64,000 bases of DNA from DASZVP01 sp035546935 (GTDB lineage: Bacteria > Patescibacteriota > Saccharimonadia > Saccharimonadales > UBA4665): NCBI GenBank assembly GCA_035546935.1, contig DASZVP010000002.1:248001-312000 (forward strand), written 5' to 3'. Shown piece by piece: positions 15,707-25,080 of this stretch (its first letter is position 1; each line of letters begins with the position of its first letter). The notes under the pieces are model-generated. The model worked only from the letters and a program-made list of their open reading frames with translations. It searched no databases and was not told the DNA's origin. Both the position numbers and the translations under genes were made by a program.

Positions 15707-16777
15707 GTGGTACGGTCTAATCGGCTATACAAACGATTACAACTTAAACTGCGCCGCCAAGCTGTGCGCCGTCGTGTTGTTCGCTATGGTTTAATGGCCG
15801 GCAACCTGGCCATTTTAGGGGTAATTGTGCTGTTCGTGCTGCAGAATTCCTCGGCGACTGGCTCTAATAAGTCAAACCCTGTCAGTGACGCGCCTGTAAC
15901 CGCCAGCGTGGTTAACCCGTTGGACCAATTGTCTTCAGCTCAAATTGCCCTGACAGTGGCCCGAATGAGCAATTTACCGGAAAGCATCGCTGTTAATAAC
16001 CAGGCGGACTCACAGGCCACAGAATTGGCCACCGCCGCCACCCAAGACAACGTCATTGCCAAGCCTCAGGTGATAGCCACGGCCCTCAAATCTCGTGCCA
16101 ATATCCAGAATTACACCACTGTTGCGGGTGACACGCTATCCGGATTGGCAGTTAAGTTTGGTGTGACTTCGGAGAGCATCCGCTGGTCAAACGGTTTGCC
16201 ATCAACCGATGCCCTAAAGGCTGGCGTCAAGCTGATTATCCCACCGGTTAACGGTCTGGTTTATACAGTTAAAGCAGGTGATACAGCTGCCAGCCTGGCA
16301 TCCCGCTATAACGTTTCTCAAGATCAAATCATTGCCTATAACGACGCCTATGATCAAACTGGCGGCCTACAGGTAGGCGAACAGATTATTATCCCGGATG
16401 CTACGCAACCGGCACCGGTTGTTAGTGCTATTACGGCAAGTTGGGGTTCGGCAACTTACGGCCCGTACAACGGTTATGACTACGGTTACTGTACCTGGTG
16501 GGTGGCGCAACAGCGGGCCAACGCCGGCAATCCTCTGCCTTCAAACTTAGGCAACGCCTCTACCTGGGGAATTCGGGCCCGTGCTTACGGCCTGCCAACC
16601 GGGACTACGCCCGCTGTGGGCGCTGCAGTGGTCACCAGCACCCGAGGTGAAGGTCATGTGGCCTACGTTACCGGTGTTAATGCTGACGGCAGCATTACGG
16701 TTACCGAAATGAACGTTAGCGGCTGGAATCGCGTCGACACGGCAACTTATTCGGGTACCTTTACCTACATTTATTAA
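15707..16777 (+). CDS. Secreted peptidoglycan hydrolase with two LysM and a CHAP domain
   Basis: 356 residues from GTG 15707. Residues about 27-45 form a membrane/signal helix. Two LysM glycan-binding domains follow (YTTVAGDTLSGLAVKFGV at about 136, YTVKAGDTAASLASRYNV at about 185), then a CHAP amidase/endopeptidase domain with the nucleophile Cys in YGYCTWWVAQQR, the His in RGEGHVAYVTGV and an acidic/Asn residue in TVTEMNVSGW. CHAP enzymes cut peptide cross-bridges or amide bonds in peptidoglycan. Two bases separate its stop from obg. A role in daughter-cell separation or wall remodelling is inferred. The start is uncertain because there is no RBS. Confidence 0.88.
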   Translation: MVRSNRLYKRLQLKLRRQAVRRRVVRYGLMAGNLAILGVIVLFVLQNSSATGSNKSNPVSDAPVTASVVNPLDQLSSAQIALTVARMSNLPESIAVNNQADSQATELATAATQDNVIAKPQVIATALKSRANIQNYTTVAGDTLSGLAVKFGVTSESIRWSNGLPSTDALKAGVKLIIPPVNGLVYTVKAGDTAASLASRYNVSQDQIIAYNDAYDQTGGLQVGEQIIIPDATQPAPVVSAITASWGSATYGPYNGYDYGYCTWWVAQQRANAGNPLPSNLGNASTWGIRARAYGLPTGTTPAVGAAVVTSTRGEGHVAYVTGVNADGSITVTEMNVSGWNRVDTATYSGTFTYIY

Positions 16778-16779
16778 TC

Positions 16780-18048
16780 ATGTTTGTTGATAAAGTAGCC
16801 GTCAGCGTCATCGCCGGCAACGGCGGTAACGGCCGCTTAAGTTTCCGTCATGAAAAATTTATTGCTAAGGGCGGACCAGACGGCGGCGATGGTGGCGATG
16901 GTGGCGACGTGGTTTTACTGGCCAGCCGCAACCAGAACACTCTGGCAGCCTTTCGCTATCAAAAGGAGCTGAAGGCCGAGCCCGGTCAGCCCGGCGGCCC
17001 TAACCGCAAGCACGGCAAAAGTGCCTCTGATTTAATTGTGGCCGTGCCAGTCGGTACGGTGGCGCTTGGCGACGACGGCAGTGTGTTGGCCGATTTAACA
17101 GAGGACGGGCAGCGTCAGGTCATAGCCCGCGGCGGTCGCGGTGGCTTTGGTAACGCGCACTTTATATCTTCCAAGCGCCAGGCCCCCAACTTCGCTGAAA
17201 AAGGCGAGCCAGGCGAACAGCTATCAGCCACCTTTGAGCTGAAAATGATTGCCGACATCGGCTTGGTGGGCTTGCCCAACGCCGGCAAGTCGACCTTGCT
17301 TAGCAAGTTAAGTAATGCTCGCCCAGAGGTAGCCGATTATCCTTTCACCACCCTGACTCCTAATCTGGGTGTAGTCGACATTGATAAGCAAACCAGTTTG
17401 CTGCTGGCGGACATTCCTGGTCTCATTGAAGGTGCGGCCGACGGCAAGGGGCTGGGTCACGATTTCTTGCGACACATTGAGCGTACCGCAGTCATTTTGC
17501 ATCTCATTGACGCCTATCAAGAAAATGTCGCGGAAGCCTATCAGACTATCCAGTCGGAGCTGGAAGCCTACCAGCCCGAGCTTATAAAGCGGCCGGAAAT
17601 CGTGGCTCTAAACAAAGTTGAAGGCCTCGACAACGAAATTATTGACGATTTAATGAGCCAGCTCAGCCGCGTAACGCTGGAAGGCACGCCGCTATTTGCC
17701 ATCTCGGCCCAGTCGGGCGAAGGCCTGCAGCCCCTGTTGTTTGCGCTTAAAGACGCTGTACAAACAGCCCGCTCGACGCCCGCTCCGGAAACTGATGAGA
17801 ACGAACTGCCGGTAATCACGCTGAGTGATACAGCGCGCGAATGGCAAGTCAGCCGCGACGGTGATGATTTTATAGTCAGCGGCGCCAAGATCGAAAAGTT
17901 TGCCCAGCGTACCGATGTGAGCAATGACGAAGCCGTACAGCGTTTGCGCGATATCATGCGACGTCAGGGAATCATGCACGAACTGCAGCGGCAGGGAATT
18001 GAAGCCGGCCAGGCGATTAAGATAGGCCGCACCGAATTCACCTACTAG
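16780..18048 (+). CDS. obg: GTPase Obg
   Basis: 422 residues. Ribosome-assembly GTPase. The glycine-rich Obg fold (about 1-158) includes KGGPDGGDGGDGG; the G domain carries G1 GLPNAGKST, switch region YPFTTLTPNLG, G3 DIPGLIEGA, G4 NKVE and G5 SAQSGEG; a C-terminal OCT-type domain (about 345-422) ends the protein. All family regions are present at normal length. It is cotranscribed with the LysM-CHAP gene. Confidence 0.97.
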   Translation: MFVDKVAVSVIAGNGGNGRLSFRHEKFIAKGGPDGGDGGDGGDVVLLASRNQNTLAAFRYQKELKAEPGQPGGPNRKHGKSASDLIVAVPVGTVALGDDGSVLADLTEDGQRQVIARGGRGGFGNAHFISSKRQAPNFAEKGEPGEQLSATFELKMIADIGLVGLPNAGKSTLLSKLSNARPEVADYPFTTLTPNLGVVDIDKQTSLLLADIPGLIEGAADGKGLGHDFLRHIERTAVILHLIDAYQENVAEAYQTIQSELEAYQPELIKRPEIVALNKVEGLDNEIIDDLMSQLSRVTLEGTPLFAISAQSGEGLQPLLFALKDAVQTARSTPAPETDENELPVITLSDTAREWQVSRDGDDFIVSGAKIEKFAQRTDVSNDEAVQRLRDIMRRQGIMHELQRQGIEAGQAIKIGRTEFTY

Positions 18049-18070
18049 GCTAGTAATACTATTGACAATG

Positions 18071-18079
18071 TGGTATAAT
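18071..18079 (+). promoter_or_regulatory. Extended -10 promoter of the twin small membrane proteins
   Basis: TGG at 18071-18073 then TATAAT at 18074-18079. A TTGACA at 18062 is only 6 bases away and cannot serve as its -35. The leader to ATG 18264 is about 180 bases, the longest in the window, and ends with AGGAGG. Confidence 0.6.
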
Positions 18080-18263
18080 GTAATTACGGAACTGAGGTAA
18101 CAGTTCTAACCGCAGTAAGCATCCAGTGACTTAAGCGGTTACCGAAACAGCATTGCCCAAGACGAAACGGTATCTAGATTTTCTAGGCGCCTCCGCGTTA
18201 GAGCTAAGCAATCGCAGACTAAGGCGAATGTTTAATCTCCAGCGCATAGGAGGCGCTTTTAAT

Positions 18264-18638
18264 ATGGAAAAACTTAAACGTAATCTAAAAGATGATAGTG
18301 GTCGAGTGACCGCTTTCCTGCCAGGTTATTTATTTGGCTATGGTGTAGGTATGTTGTTCGGGATCAGCATTGCTCACGACGGTCACCACACCGAAGACTA
18401 TGTGAAACAAACACAGCATTACAATCAACAGCTTGAAACTCAATTGTCTGAAATCACTCAGCCGGTCAACAATCTAGTGCTCGACGACAACGACCAGTTT
18501 CAGTTCGAGACTGTCACCAAAGACGGTACTGCCGAACGCTGCAGCGGTGAGTATGCAGTTAAGCAGGCTAAAGCTCTAATTAGTGGCAATCTGACCTGTA
18601 CGCAGGTGGTGGTTGTTGGCGGCCAGGAGGCCAACTAA
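18264..18638 (+). CDS. Small single-pass membrane protein (first of a tandem pair)
   Basis: 124 residues. The frame is open from a TTG at 18153, but ATG 18264 follows AGGAGG at 18248-18253 and gives a sensible protein. A basic N-terminus is followed by a hydrophobic segment (FLPGYLFGYGVGMLFGISIA, about 17-36), a coiled-coil-like stretch and a C-terminal domain reading QFQFETVTKDGTAERCSGEY and LTCTQVVVVGG. The next gene has the same length and the same landmarks, so the two are tandem duplicates. The two conserved cysteines lie on the same side of the membrane and may form a disulfide. No known family recognised. Confidence 0.75.
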   Translation: MEKLKRNLKDDSGRVTAFLPGYLFGYGVGMLFGISIAHDGHHTEDYVKQTQHYNQQLETQLSEITQPVNNLVLDDNDQFQFETVTKDGTAERCSGEYAVKQAKALISGNLTCTQVVVVGGQEAN

Positions 18639-18639
18639 T

Positions 18640-19014
18640 ATGGCATACAATCGCAACTATCACAGACCTTCCTCGTACTATAGCCAACAATACGGCCCGG
18701 AAAAGGCTAGATCCAACATGGCCATGTGGTTTGGCATAGGTGTAGTTGTAGCTACCCTAGCAACAGATATTGCACATTCGCGAGACCAGCAAAAAGCTCA
18801 AGAACAGGTGATATCGCAGCTGCAAACCGATCTCGGAGATGACTACCAGCCTGTCACAGATCTCACCGTCAACATGGATAAAGAAACCTTCCAGTTTCAG
18901 ACTCACATCGACGGCCAGGCCGAGCGATGCACCGGCGACTACCTGGTGCGGGAAGCCATGGCAGCGGTTTCAGGAAAATTAACTTGTAAGCCAGTTGTTG
19001 TGACTAACCAGTAG
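18640..19014 (+). CDS. Small single-pass membrane protein (second of a tandem pair)
   Basis: 124 residues, starting 1 base after the upstream stop, with AGGAGG at 18624-18630 as ribosome site. N-terminus rich in Tyr/Ser/Asn, hydrophobic segment MAMWFGIGVVVATLATDIA, a Gln-rich helix, and a C-terminal domain FQFQTHIDGQAERCTGDYLV followed by LTCKPVVV. The Cys spacing is that of the paralogue. The transcript runs directly into a strong terminator hairpin that overlaps the start of sbcB. Confidence 0.75.
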   Translation: MAYNRNYHRPSSYYSQQYGPEKARSNMAMWFGIGVVVATLATDIAHSRDQQKAQEQVISQLQTDLGDDYQPVTDLTVNMDKETFQFQTHIDGQAERCTGDYLVREAMAAVSGKLTCKPVVVTNQ

Positions 19015-19024
19015 GCGTAGTGAT

Positions 19025-19059
19025 AAACTGGAGGCCTATGGCCTCCAGTTTTTTCTTTT
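19025..19059 (+). terminator. Terminator hairpin overlapping the sbcB start codon
   Basis: A perfect 12-base-pair stem (19025-19036 with 19040-19051) has a three-base loop TAT and is followed by TTTCTTTTA. The sbcB ribosome site (GGAGG, 19030-19034) is in the 5' arm and the ATG (19038-19040) is in the loop. It can therefore end the upstream transcript and also hide the sbcB start on read-through RNA. Confidence 0.75.
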
Positions 19060-20492
19060 ATGATCTAGAAACCTCGGGCTTTAACCCGCGTTCAGCACGT
19101 ATTATGCAGTTTGCGGGCCAGCGCACCGACGCCAACTTAATGCCAGTCGGCGAGCCACTTAACTATTTAATTAAATTGACGCCAGATGTCTTGCCCGAGC
19201 CGGATGCCATCCTGGTAACCGGCATTACACCGCAACAGACACTTGCCGAGGGCTTGACCGAAGCCGAGTTCCTGAAGCTGTTTTACGAGCAGGCGGTGCA
19301 GCCTGACACCACTTTCTTGGGCTTTAACAGTATTCGTTTCGATGATGAATTCATGCGCTTTCTGCTTTATCGCAACTTCTACGATGCCTACGAGTGGCAG
19401 TGGAAAGACGGCTGCTCACGCTGGGATCTGTTAGATGTGGTGCGCATGACCCGTGCGCTGCGACCGGATGGTATTGAATGGCCCTACGCAACAGATGGAA
19501 AACCAACCAACCGCCTGGAGTTTTTAACTAAAGTTAACAAGTTAAGTCATGAAAGTGTTCACGATGCTTTAAGCGATGTGCAGGCAACAATCGCCGTGGC
19601 CCAGTTAATTCAAAAAAAGCAGCCCGAGCTGTGGCACTATTTGGCCACGCACCGTGACAAAAAAACGGTTGGTGCGTTGATTGAAGGCGGCCAACCCTTT
19701 GTTTACACCACCGGCCGCTACAGCAGCGAATTCCAGCACACCAGTGTGGCGGTCATGCTGGGCCGTCGCGCGCAACAAGACGCAGCCTTAGTTTATGACT
19801 TGCGTTTTGACCCCACGCCATTTCTGAAAATGTCTCCCTCTGAGCTTAAGGCCGCTTGGAAATACAACCCCGACCCGGAGGCTATACGCTTGCCGGTGAA
19901 AACAGTTAAATACAACCGCTGCCCGACGGTTGCGCCTTTGGGCGTGATAAAGGATAAGGCCTCGCAGGAGCGCATCGGGCTGGATCTGGAAACCGTTGGA
20001 AAACATCTGGAGCTGCTAAAGCCGCAAGCGGCCGAATTCGCTCAAAAACTCGCCAAAGTGGTTGCCGAAATGGACGAGGAGCAGGCCAGCGCCCAAACCA
20101 GCCTGGTCGATAATCAGCTAACCGTTGATGAACGCCTGTACGACAACTTCCTTGATGATGCCGACCGCAATACCTGTAGGGCGGTGATCGCTGCCGACCC
20201 CGGTGAGTTGACTAAAATCGCCGGCAGCTTTCATGATGAACGCCTGCGCAATCTGTTACCGCTCTACAAAGCGCGCAATTATCCAAAGTCATTAAGCGAC
20301 GAAGAACGGCAGGCCTGGGATAAATTTGTAGCCACAAGGCTGTTTAGCGGCGGTGCGGAGAGCCGTTTGGGGCTGTACTTTAAACGTCTCGAAGAGTTAG
20401 CGGCGGGCAAGCTAACTGGTCAGCAGAAGTATTTGCTGGAAGAGCTAACCTTGTACGGCCAGTCTATTGCACCCGTTGATGCAGCTGGCTAG
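19038..20492 (+). CDS. sbcB: Exodeoxyribonuclease I (SbcB-like)
   Basis: 484 residues, the family length. Processive 3'-5' single-strand DNA exonuclease used in recombination and repair. DEDDh motifs: FFFYDLETSGFNP (Asp/Glu pair at the extreme N-terminus), FLGFNSIRFDDEFMR, and HDALSDVQATIAVA. The middle and C-terminal parts match ExoI in order, with VYDLRFDPTPFLKMSP (SH3-like region) and a helical end containing RLGLYFKRLEELAAG. The GTG at 19020 is also in frame, but ATG 19038 has GGAGG in front and places the catalytic motif where the family has it. The start region sits inside a terminator-like hairpin. Confidence 0.92.
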   Translation: MASSFFFYDLETSGFNPRSARIMQFAGQRTDANLMPVGEPLNYLIKLTPDVLPEPDAILVTGITPQQTLAEGLTEAEFLKLFYEQAVQPDTTFLGFNSIRFDDEFMRFLLYRNFYDAYEWQWKDGCSRWDLLDVVRMTRALRPDGIEWPYATDGKPTNRLEFLTKVNKLSHESVHDALSDVQATIAVAQLIQKKQPELWHYLATHRDKKTVGALIEGGQPFVYTTGRYSSEFQHTSVAVMLGRRAQQDAALVYDLRFDPTPFLKMSPSELKAAWKYNPDPEAIRLPVKTVKYNRCPTVAPLGVIKDKASQERIGLDLETVGKHLELLKPQAAEFAQKLAKVVAEMDEEQASAQTSLVDNQLTVDERLYDNFLDDADRNTCRAVIAADPGELTKIAGSFHDERLRNLLPLYKARNYPKSLSDEERQAWDKFVATRLFSGGAESRLGLYFKRLEELAAGKLTGQQKYLLEELTLYGQSIAPVDAAG

Positions 20493-20664
20493 CGTGCAGC
20501 GGCACACGCACGGGCAATAAGTCGGCTGCTCGTCCCCAGGCCTGAACATAGCGGCGATACCGCACGGCAATAAACAGAGCAACTACCAGAGTTACCAGCC
20601 AGGTCTCGAATGATATTACGATGTTGGTTCCCGGAATGATCCCGAGCACTATGAATGAATACAT
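20464..20664 (-). CDS. Small membrane protein
   Basis: 66 residues from ATG 20664, preceded by a weak GGGGGTG site; a longer frame to 20730 is possible. One hydrophobic segment (ETWLVTLVVALFIAVRY) is followed by a basic, His/Arg-rich tail. It is convergent with sbcB and overlaps its 3' end by 29 bases. A TATACT box lies about 35 bases upstream. It may be a real short membrane protein or a chance frame; topology and upstream signals favour the former only moderately. Confidence 0.4.
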   Translation of the reverse strand: MYSFIVLGIIPGTNIVISFETWLVTLVVALFIAVRYRRYVQAWGRAADLLPVRVPLHASQLHQRVQ

Positions 20665-20919
20665 GGACACCCCCGTGTCACGCTGAAATTTAAAGCAGAG
20701 TATAAACTTAATTGCTAAATTGTCAATCATATAGCATAGATATATGACTATGTGAGAAAGTTAACATGTTAAGCATATAAGAGATAACTTGGCACTTTAC
20801 ACTATAAAATCGTCGAATATTCTACTACGTGCTATGGCTTCACTTCTTGTTGGTTGGCATTACAATGAAATTAGGTTTGTCAGCCAAAAACCGCAAACCA
20901 AAATAAATAGAGGTGCAAA
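20665..20919. other. Intergenic region with divergent promoters
   Basis: AT-rich compared with its surroundings. On the + strand a TACAAT at 20861-20866 and an AGAGGTG site shortly before ATG 20920 serve the 2H gene. On the - strand a TATACT-like box faces the small membrane protein. A TTAACATGTTAA palindrome lies near 20762. No RNA gene is visible. Confidence 0.5.
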
Positions 20920-21594
20920 ATGAGTGCAGCCGCAGAACAGGGCACAGGACTTAAGTCTGTTTATGTAGCACGTACGGTTGAGACCAGCCAAAAGAAGTTC
21001 AACACCTTTGTTAGGCTTTTCGGTAAGCATTTAGGCGGCCTGGCAGCGATTAAAAGTACAGCCAGTATGCACCTGACATTTCTCGAATCAAGAGGGGTAA
21101 AAGACAAATTTCACGCTTATGGCTATACACCCCGAGAGGTACAGGCTTTTAAGACGGGCTTGGAGCGCCACCTGACTAAGGGCGGACACGCCCGCGAGGC
21201 CCTCAAAGTACAAACCGACTCCGATGCCCCTTTGCTTTGGGTGGGCTTCAGCCGCATAGGTAAGCTGGCAGTCAATATTCAGCCGTCTGAGCAGCTAATA
21301 GATGCGCGCGGTCGGACAGAAGCTTTTTTGATCAATCAGTTGGGCGTGCTGCCTGATCTGACGCCGTTTACGCCGCACATAACCATAGGCAAGATCAACC
21401 GCGTTTTGCTGACTCGCGAGATTAAAAACGACCCAAGTTTGTTGCTGCCGGAAGATCTGGCCGTACCGGCGTCGGTGACGCTGAATGGCTTAGAAGTTTT
21501 TCTTGGCCGGATTCACTCTGGCCAGTATGAGCCGAGAGTGCCGCCAGTTAGCGCTGAAGTCGCTCAGCAGCTGGCAGATGCTATGGCCAGCTAA
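20920..21594 (+). CDS. 2H-phosphoesterase-like protein
   Basis: 224 residues, soluble. Two H-x-T/S-x motifs typical of the 2H superfamily (LigT/CPDB type 2',3'-cyclic phosphodiesterases) are present: SMHLTFLE at about residue 49 and TPHITIGKI at about 149, spaced as usual for the family. The C-terminal strand LEVFLGRI also fits. Such enzymes act on cyclic phosphates at RNA ends or on small nucleotides. No RNA-repair partner is adjacent; uvrA follows after 85 bases. Overall similarity outside the motifs is not obvious to me, so the substrate is open. Confidence 0.65.
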   Translation: MSAAAEQGTGLKSVYVARTVETSQKKFNTFVRLFGKHLGGLAAIKSTASMHLTFLESRGVKDKFHAYGYTPREVQAFKTGLERHLTKGGHAREALKVQTDSDAPLLWVGFSRIGKLAVNIQPSEQLIDARGRTEAFLINQLGVLPDLTPFTPHITIGKINRVLLTREIKNDPSLLLPEDLAVPASVTLNGLEVFLGRIHSGQYEPRVPPVSAEVAQQLADAMAS

Positions 21595-21679
21595 AATCGG
21601 CAGACTCGACTAGAGCCCGTTTTCTCTGTATAATTGATCGACCGTCCACGCGTCAGCGGATCGGCTAACAGGGAGGATT

Positions 21680-24490
21680 ATGGCCGACGAAATAGTCGTT
21701 AAGGGTGCGCGCGAGCACAACTTGCAAAATGTTGATGTCAGTTTGCCGCGCAATAAGCTAGTGGTGATCACCGGATTGAGTGGTTCCGGCAAGTCCTCAT
21801 TGGCCTTTGACACAATTTATGCCGAAGGTCAGCGCCGCTATGTGGAGTCGCTGTCATCCTACGCCCGGCAATTCCTGGGACTGATGGAAAAGCCTGATGT
21901 TGATCAGATTGACGGCCTGTCGCCGGCTATCTCTATTGACCAAAAATCGACCAGCCGCAACCCGCGATCGACAGTGGCAACAGTTACCGAGATTTATGAT
22001 TATCTGCGCCTGCTGTTTGCGCGTATCGGTGTCCCGCACTGTCCGGTCGACGGCAGCCCGGTGGTGCGCCAGACAACCAATGGCATTGTCGACCAGATCG
22101 TAGCCACGACTGCTGACAAGCGCTTGCTGGTGCTGGCGCCGGTGGTTATCGACAAAAAAGGCGCCTTTGAGCACATACCTGAGCAATACCAGCGAGCCGG
22201 TTTCGCCCGAGTGCGCGTTGACGGCGTGGTTTACGCGCTGGACGAGTTTCCGACTTTGGACAAAGCCTATCGTCACCGCATCGAAATTGTCGTTGACCGC
22301 TTAGTTAACAACGAAGAAAGCCGCGGCCGTTTGGTCCAGTCTGTGGAGCAGGCGCTGGACGTCGCCGAAGGCAAAGTCGTGATTCTGGACGGTGACAGCG
22401 ACGAAACGTGGACTTACAGCCTGATGTACGCCTGCCCGCAGCACCCCGAAATTACCATTCCCGAACTGGAGCCACGAACCTTTAGTTTTAACTCGCCGCA
22501 CGGTGCCTGCCCGGTGTGTACTGGTCTGGGATCGCGTCTGGAAGTCGACCCGGAGCTGGTAATTCCTAACGGCCGGTTGACAATTGCCGAAGGTGCGATC
22601 CGCCCCTATAACCGCATTAATGTCGACAACTGGTATATGAAGAAGCTCCAGGCTGTAGCTGATGCGCACGGATTTAGCCTGCAGGTACCGACCGGCGAGC
22701 TAACACCTGAGCAAATGAAGCTGGTCATGTACGGCACGGGCAAAGAGACTTATAGAGTGTCGTTGGGCATGGGCCGCAGCTTTGATACGACCTACGAAGG
22801 GGTGGTGCCAAATCTGGAGCGCCGTCACCGTGAAACCGACAGTGATTTTATCCGTCGCGACATCGAGCGGTTTATGCAGGAAAAGCCTTGCTCAGCCTGT
22901 GGCGGCCGCCGTTTGAAGCCCGAAGTGCTGGCTATCACGCTTGGCGGCCAATCAATTATGGACATTTGCGAACTGTCGATCGATGACGCCCTGGACTGGT
23001 TTAGCCATCTTAAATTGGACGAAAAACAAACTAAGATCGCCCATCTGATTTTGAAGGAAGTCTGCTCCCGCCTGCAGTTTCTGAAAGATGTCGGCTTGAG
23101 CTACCTGACACTGCTGCGCAGTGCCACCACTTTGTCGGGTGGAGAAGCGCAGCGTATTCGTTTGGCGACGCAAATTGGCTCTGGCTTGCAGGGTGTTTTA
23201 TATGTTTTAGATGAGCCAAGCATTGGTTTGCACCAGCGTGACAACGGCCGTTTGCTAACGACGCTGAAACATTTGCGCGACTTGGGAAATACAGTGATTG
23301 TCGTCGAGCACGATGAAGAAACAATCCGTACTGCCGACTGGCTGCTGGACATTGGTCCGGGCGCCGGTATTCATGGCGGTAAGATCGTTGCTAACGGCGC
23401 GCCGGCAGCCGTCGCTAAAGCTGCTGGCAGTATCACGGCTGAGTATTTGTCTGGTAAAAAATCTATTGCTACGCCTAAGAAAAGGCGTGCCGGCAACGGC
23501 AAGTCGCTGATAATTAAAGGCGCCCGCGAAAACAATCTGAAGAATCTCGATGTCGAAATTCCTCTTGGCCAGCTGGTGGTGGTGTCCGGCGTATCCGGCT
23601 CCGGGAAATCAAGCTTGATTAATGACATTTTGTCCAAAGAGTTATTGGCACGATTGCACCGGGCCTCGACCGTACCGGGCAGGCACGACGACATCGAGGG
23701 CATTAAACAATTGGATAAAGCCATCATTATTGACCAAAGCCCGATCGGCCGCACACCGCGATCCAACCCGGCAACCTACACCGGACTGTTTACGCCAATT
23801 CGCGAACTGTTTGCCAGCCTGCCCGAAGCTCGTCTGCGCGGCTATACCGCCGGTCGCTTCAGCTTCAACGTCAAAGGCGGCCGCTGCGAAAACTGTGCCG
23901 GTGATGGCATTATCAAGATTGAAATGCACTTCCTGCCGGACGTTTATGTGCCTTGTGAAGTCTGCCATGGCCAGCGTTACAACCGCGAAGCGCTGGAGAT
24001 CCACTACAAAGGCAAGACCATTGCTGACGTGCTGAGCATGACCTGTGAGCAGGCACTGGAGTTCTTTGCCAATATTCCAGCTATCGCTCGCAAGCTGCAA
24101 ACGCTGGTCGATGTCGGCCTGGGCTACATTACGCTGGGCCAGTCGGCGACGACCTTGTCTGGCGGGGAAGCGCAGCGCATTAAGTTGTCGAGCGAGCTCG
24201 GTCGTCGTCCGACTGGCCGCACCCTGTACATTTTGGACGAGCCGACCACCGGTCTGCACATGGCTGACGTCGACAAGCTCCTGAAAATGCTGCACGCTCT
24301 GGTTGATGCCGGCAACAGCATGGTTGTCATCGAGCATAACCTGGACGTCATTAAAAACGCCGATCATCTCATTGATATGGGCCCGGAAGGCGGCAATGCC
24401 GGCGGCCAGGTGGTGGCCAGCGGCACGCCGGAACAGGTGGCCAAAGTGGCCAAGAGTTACACCGGCCAATACCTTAAGCAGCTGCTTTAA
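21680..24490 (+). CDS. uvrA: Excinuclease ABC subunit A
   Basis: 936 residues, full length. UvrA is the damage-recognising dimeric ABC ATPase of nucleotide excision repair. First half: Walker [15 protein letters not shown] (about 31), zinc site CPVCTGLGS region and [15 protein letters not shown] signature [14 protein letters not shown], Walker [13 protein letters not shown]. Second half: [14 protein letters not shown], zinc motif CENCAGDG with [24 protein letters not shown], and [19 protein letters not shown] just before the ATG gives a strong ribosome site. uvrC is in the same window at 30135; uvrB is not. Confidence 0.98.
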   Translation: MADEIVVKGAREHNLQNVDVSLPRNKLVVITGLSGSGKSSLAFDTIYAEGQRRYVESLSSYARQFLGLMEKPDVDQIDGLSPAISIDQKSTSRNPRSTVATVTEIYDYLRLLFARIGVPHCPVDGSPVVRQTTNGIVDQIVATTADKRLLVLAPVVIDKKGAFEHIPEQYQRAGFARVRVDGVVYALDEFPTLDKAYRHRIEIVVDRLVNNEESRGRLVQSVEQALDVAEGKVVILDGDSDETWTYSLMYACPQHPEITIPELEPRTFSFNSPHGACPVCTGLGSRLEVDPELVIPNGRLTIAEGAIRPYNRINVDNWYMKKLQAVADAHGFSLQVPTGELTPEQMKLVMYGTGKETYRVSLGMGRSFDTTYEGVVPNLERRHRETDSDFIRRDIERFMQEKPCSACGGRRLKPEVLAITLGGQSIMDICELSIDDALDWFSHLKLDEKQTKIAHLILKEVCSRLQFLKDVGLSYLTLLRSATTLSGGEAQRIRLATQIGSGLQGVLYVLDEPSIGLHQRDNGRLLTTLKHLRDLGNTVIVVEHDEETIRTADWLLDIGPGAGIHGGKIVANGAPAAVAKAAGSITAEYLSGKKSIATPKKRRAGNGKSLIIKGARENNLKNLDVEIPLGQLVVVSGVSGSGKSSLINDILSKELLARLHRASTVPGRHDDIEGIKQLDKAIIIDQSPIGRTPRSNPATYTGLFTPIRELFASLPEARLRGYTAGRFSFNVKGGRCENCAGDGIIKIEMHFLPDVYVPCEVCHGQRYNREALEIHYKGKTIADVLSMTCEQALEFFANIPAIARKLQTLVDVGLGYITLGQSATTLSGGEAQRIKLSSELGRRPTGRTLYILDEPTTGLHMADVDKLLKMLHALVDAGNSMVVIEHNLDVIKNADHLIDMGPEGGNAGGQVVASGTPEQVAKVAKSYTGQYLKQLL

Positions 24491-24528
24491 CTCTAGCCAA
24501 ACTTGCCGTAGTATTGTAAAATATACTT

Positions 24529-25080
24529 ATGCAGGCTTTGAACCCGGCGCTTCGTTTTGAGAAAGATTGCGAATTGTCTCAGCTTTATGCCCTGAGCATT
24601 TTGCATGATTTTCATGCCCTGCGTTTCCCTGATCAATACCAGAATAATCCGATCTTAGGTGTTGCGCCTACAGACATTGATGATCTGGCTTTCAAATCGT
24701 CGCCATGCGGTCCCGGTGAACAATTTGAAAAACCAGAACTGGCTTTAATCGCACCCGGTCGAACAGCCAATGCGGCGGCCGGCAAAATTATGGATCCGGC
24801 GCGGCCGGTACTTGAGTTTTTATCGCGCACGTACCAAGGCGAAGATATCGCTAAGATGCTGCAAAATTACTGTCAATGGCAAAAACGCCGGTATTACAAA
24901 AAAGGCACGGAAGATCTTCTGGCAGGCAATGATGGCCAGCGTTTGCAAGCCCGCGACATCTTGCCGCCGGCGGAGATTATACGGGCCATGCACAATGCCT
25001 GGAACGTGCGCAATATTAGGCGCTGCTTCCCGCTTGAAAAATTTATTGCCCGGCTTTTAGCTGCTGGCCAAACAGACTAA
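24529..25080 (+). CDS. Hypothetical soluble protein
   Basis: 183 residues, no membrane segment. Visible features: an N-terminal helical region (ELSQLYALSILHDFHALRFP), a middle part rich in Pro and Gly, and a basic helical C-terminus (QNYCQWQKRRYYKKGTEDLL; RNIRRCFPLEKFIARLL). I do not recognise the family. A TAAAAT box at 24517-24522 lies exactly 6 bases before the ATG and there is no Shine-Dalgarno site, so a leaderless mRNA is predicted. Its stop overlaps the convergent dedA stop by 4 bases. Confidence 0.7.
   Translation: MQALNPALRFEKDCELSQLYALSILHDFHALRFPDQYQNNPILGVAPTDIDDLAFKSSPCGPGEQFEKPELALIAPGRTANAAAGKIMDPARPVLEFLSRTYQGEDIAKMLQNYCQWQKRRYYKKGTEDLLAGNDGQRLQARDILPPAEIIRAMHNAWNVRNIRRCFPLEKFIARLLAAGQTD

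Noticed and set aside
18062..18067. TTGACA before the twin-gene promoter
   Set aside because: Only 6 bases from TATAAT, which does not fit a -35/-10 pair.
20761..20774. TTAACATGTTAA palindrome and similar strings in alaS, sbcB and uvrC, looking like an uptake or modification motif
   Set aside because: Inside genes the strings come from common codon pairs (Asn-Met/Val-Leu-Ser read as AAC ATG TTA AGT); no copy number excess can be shown.
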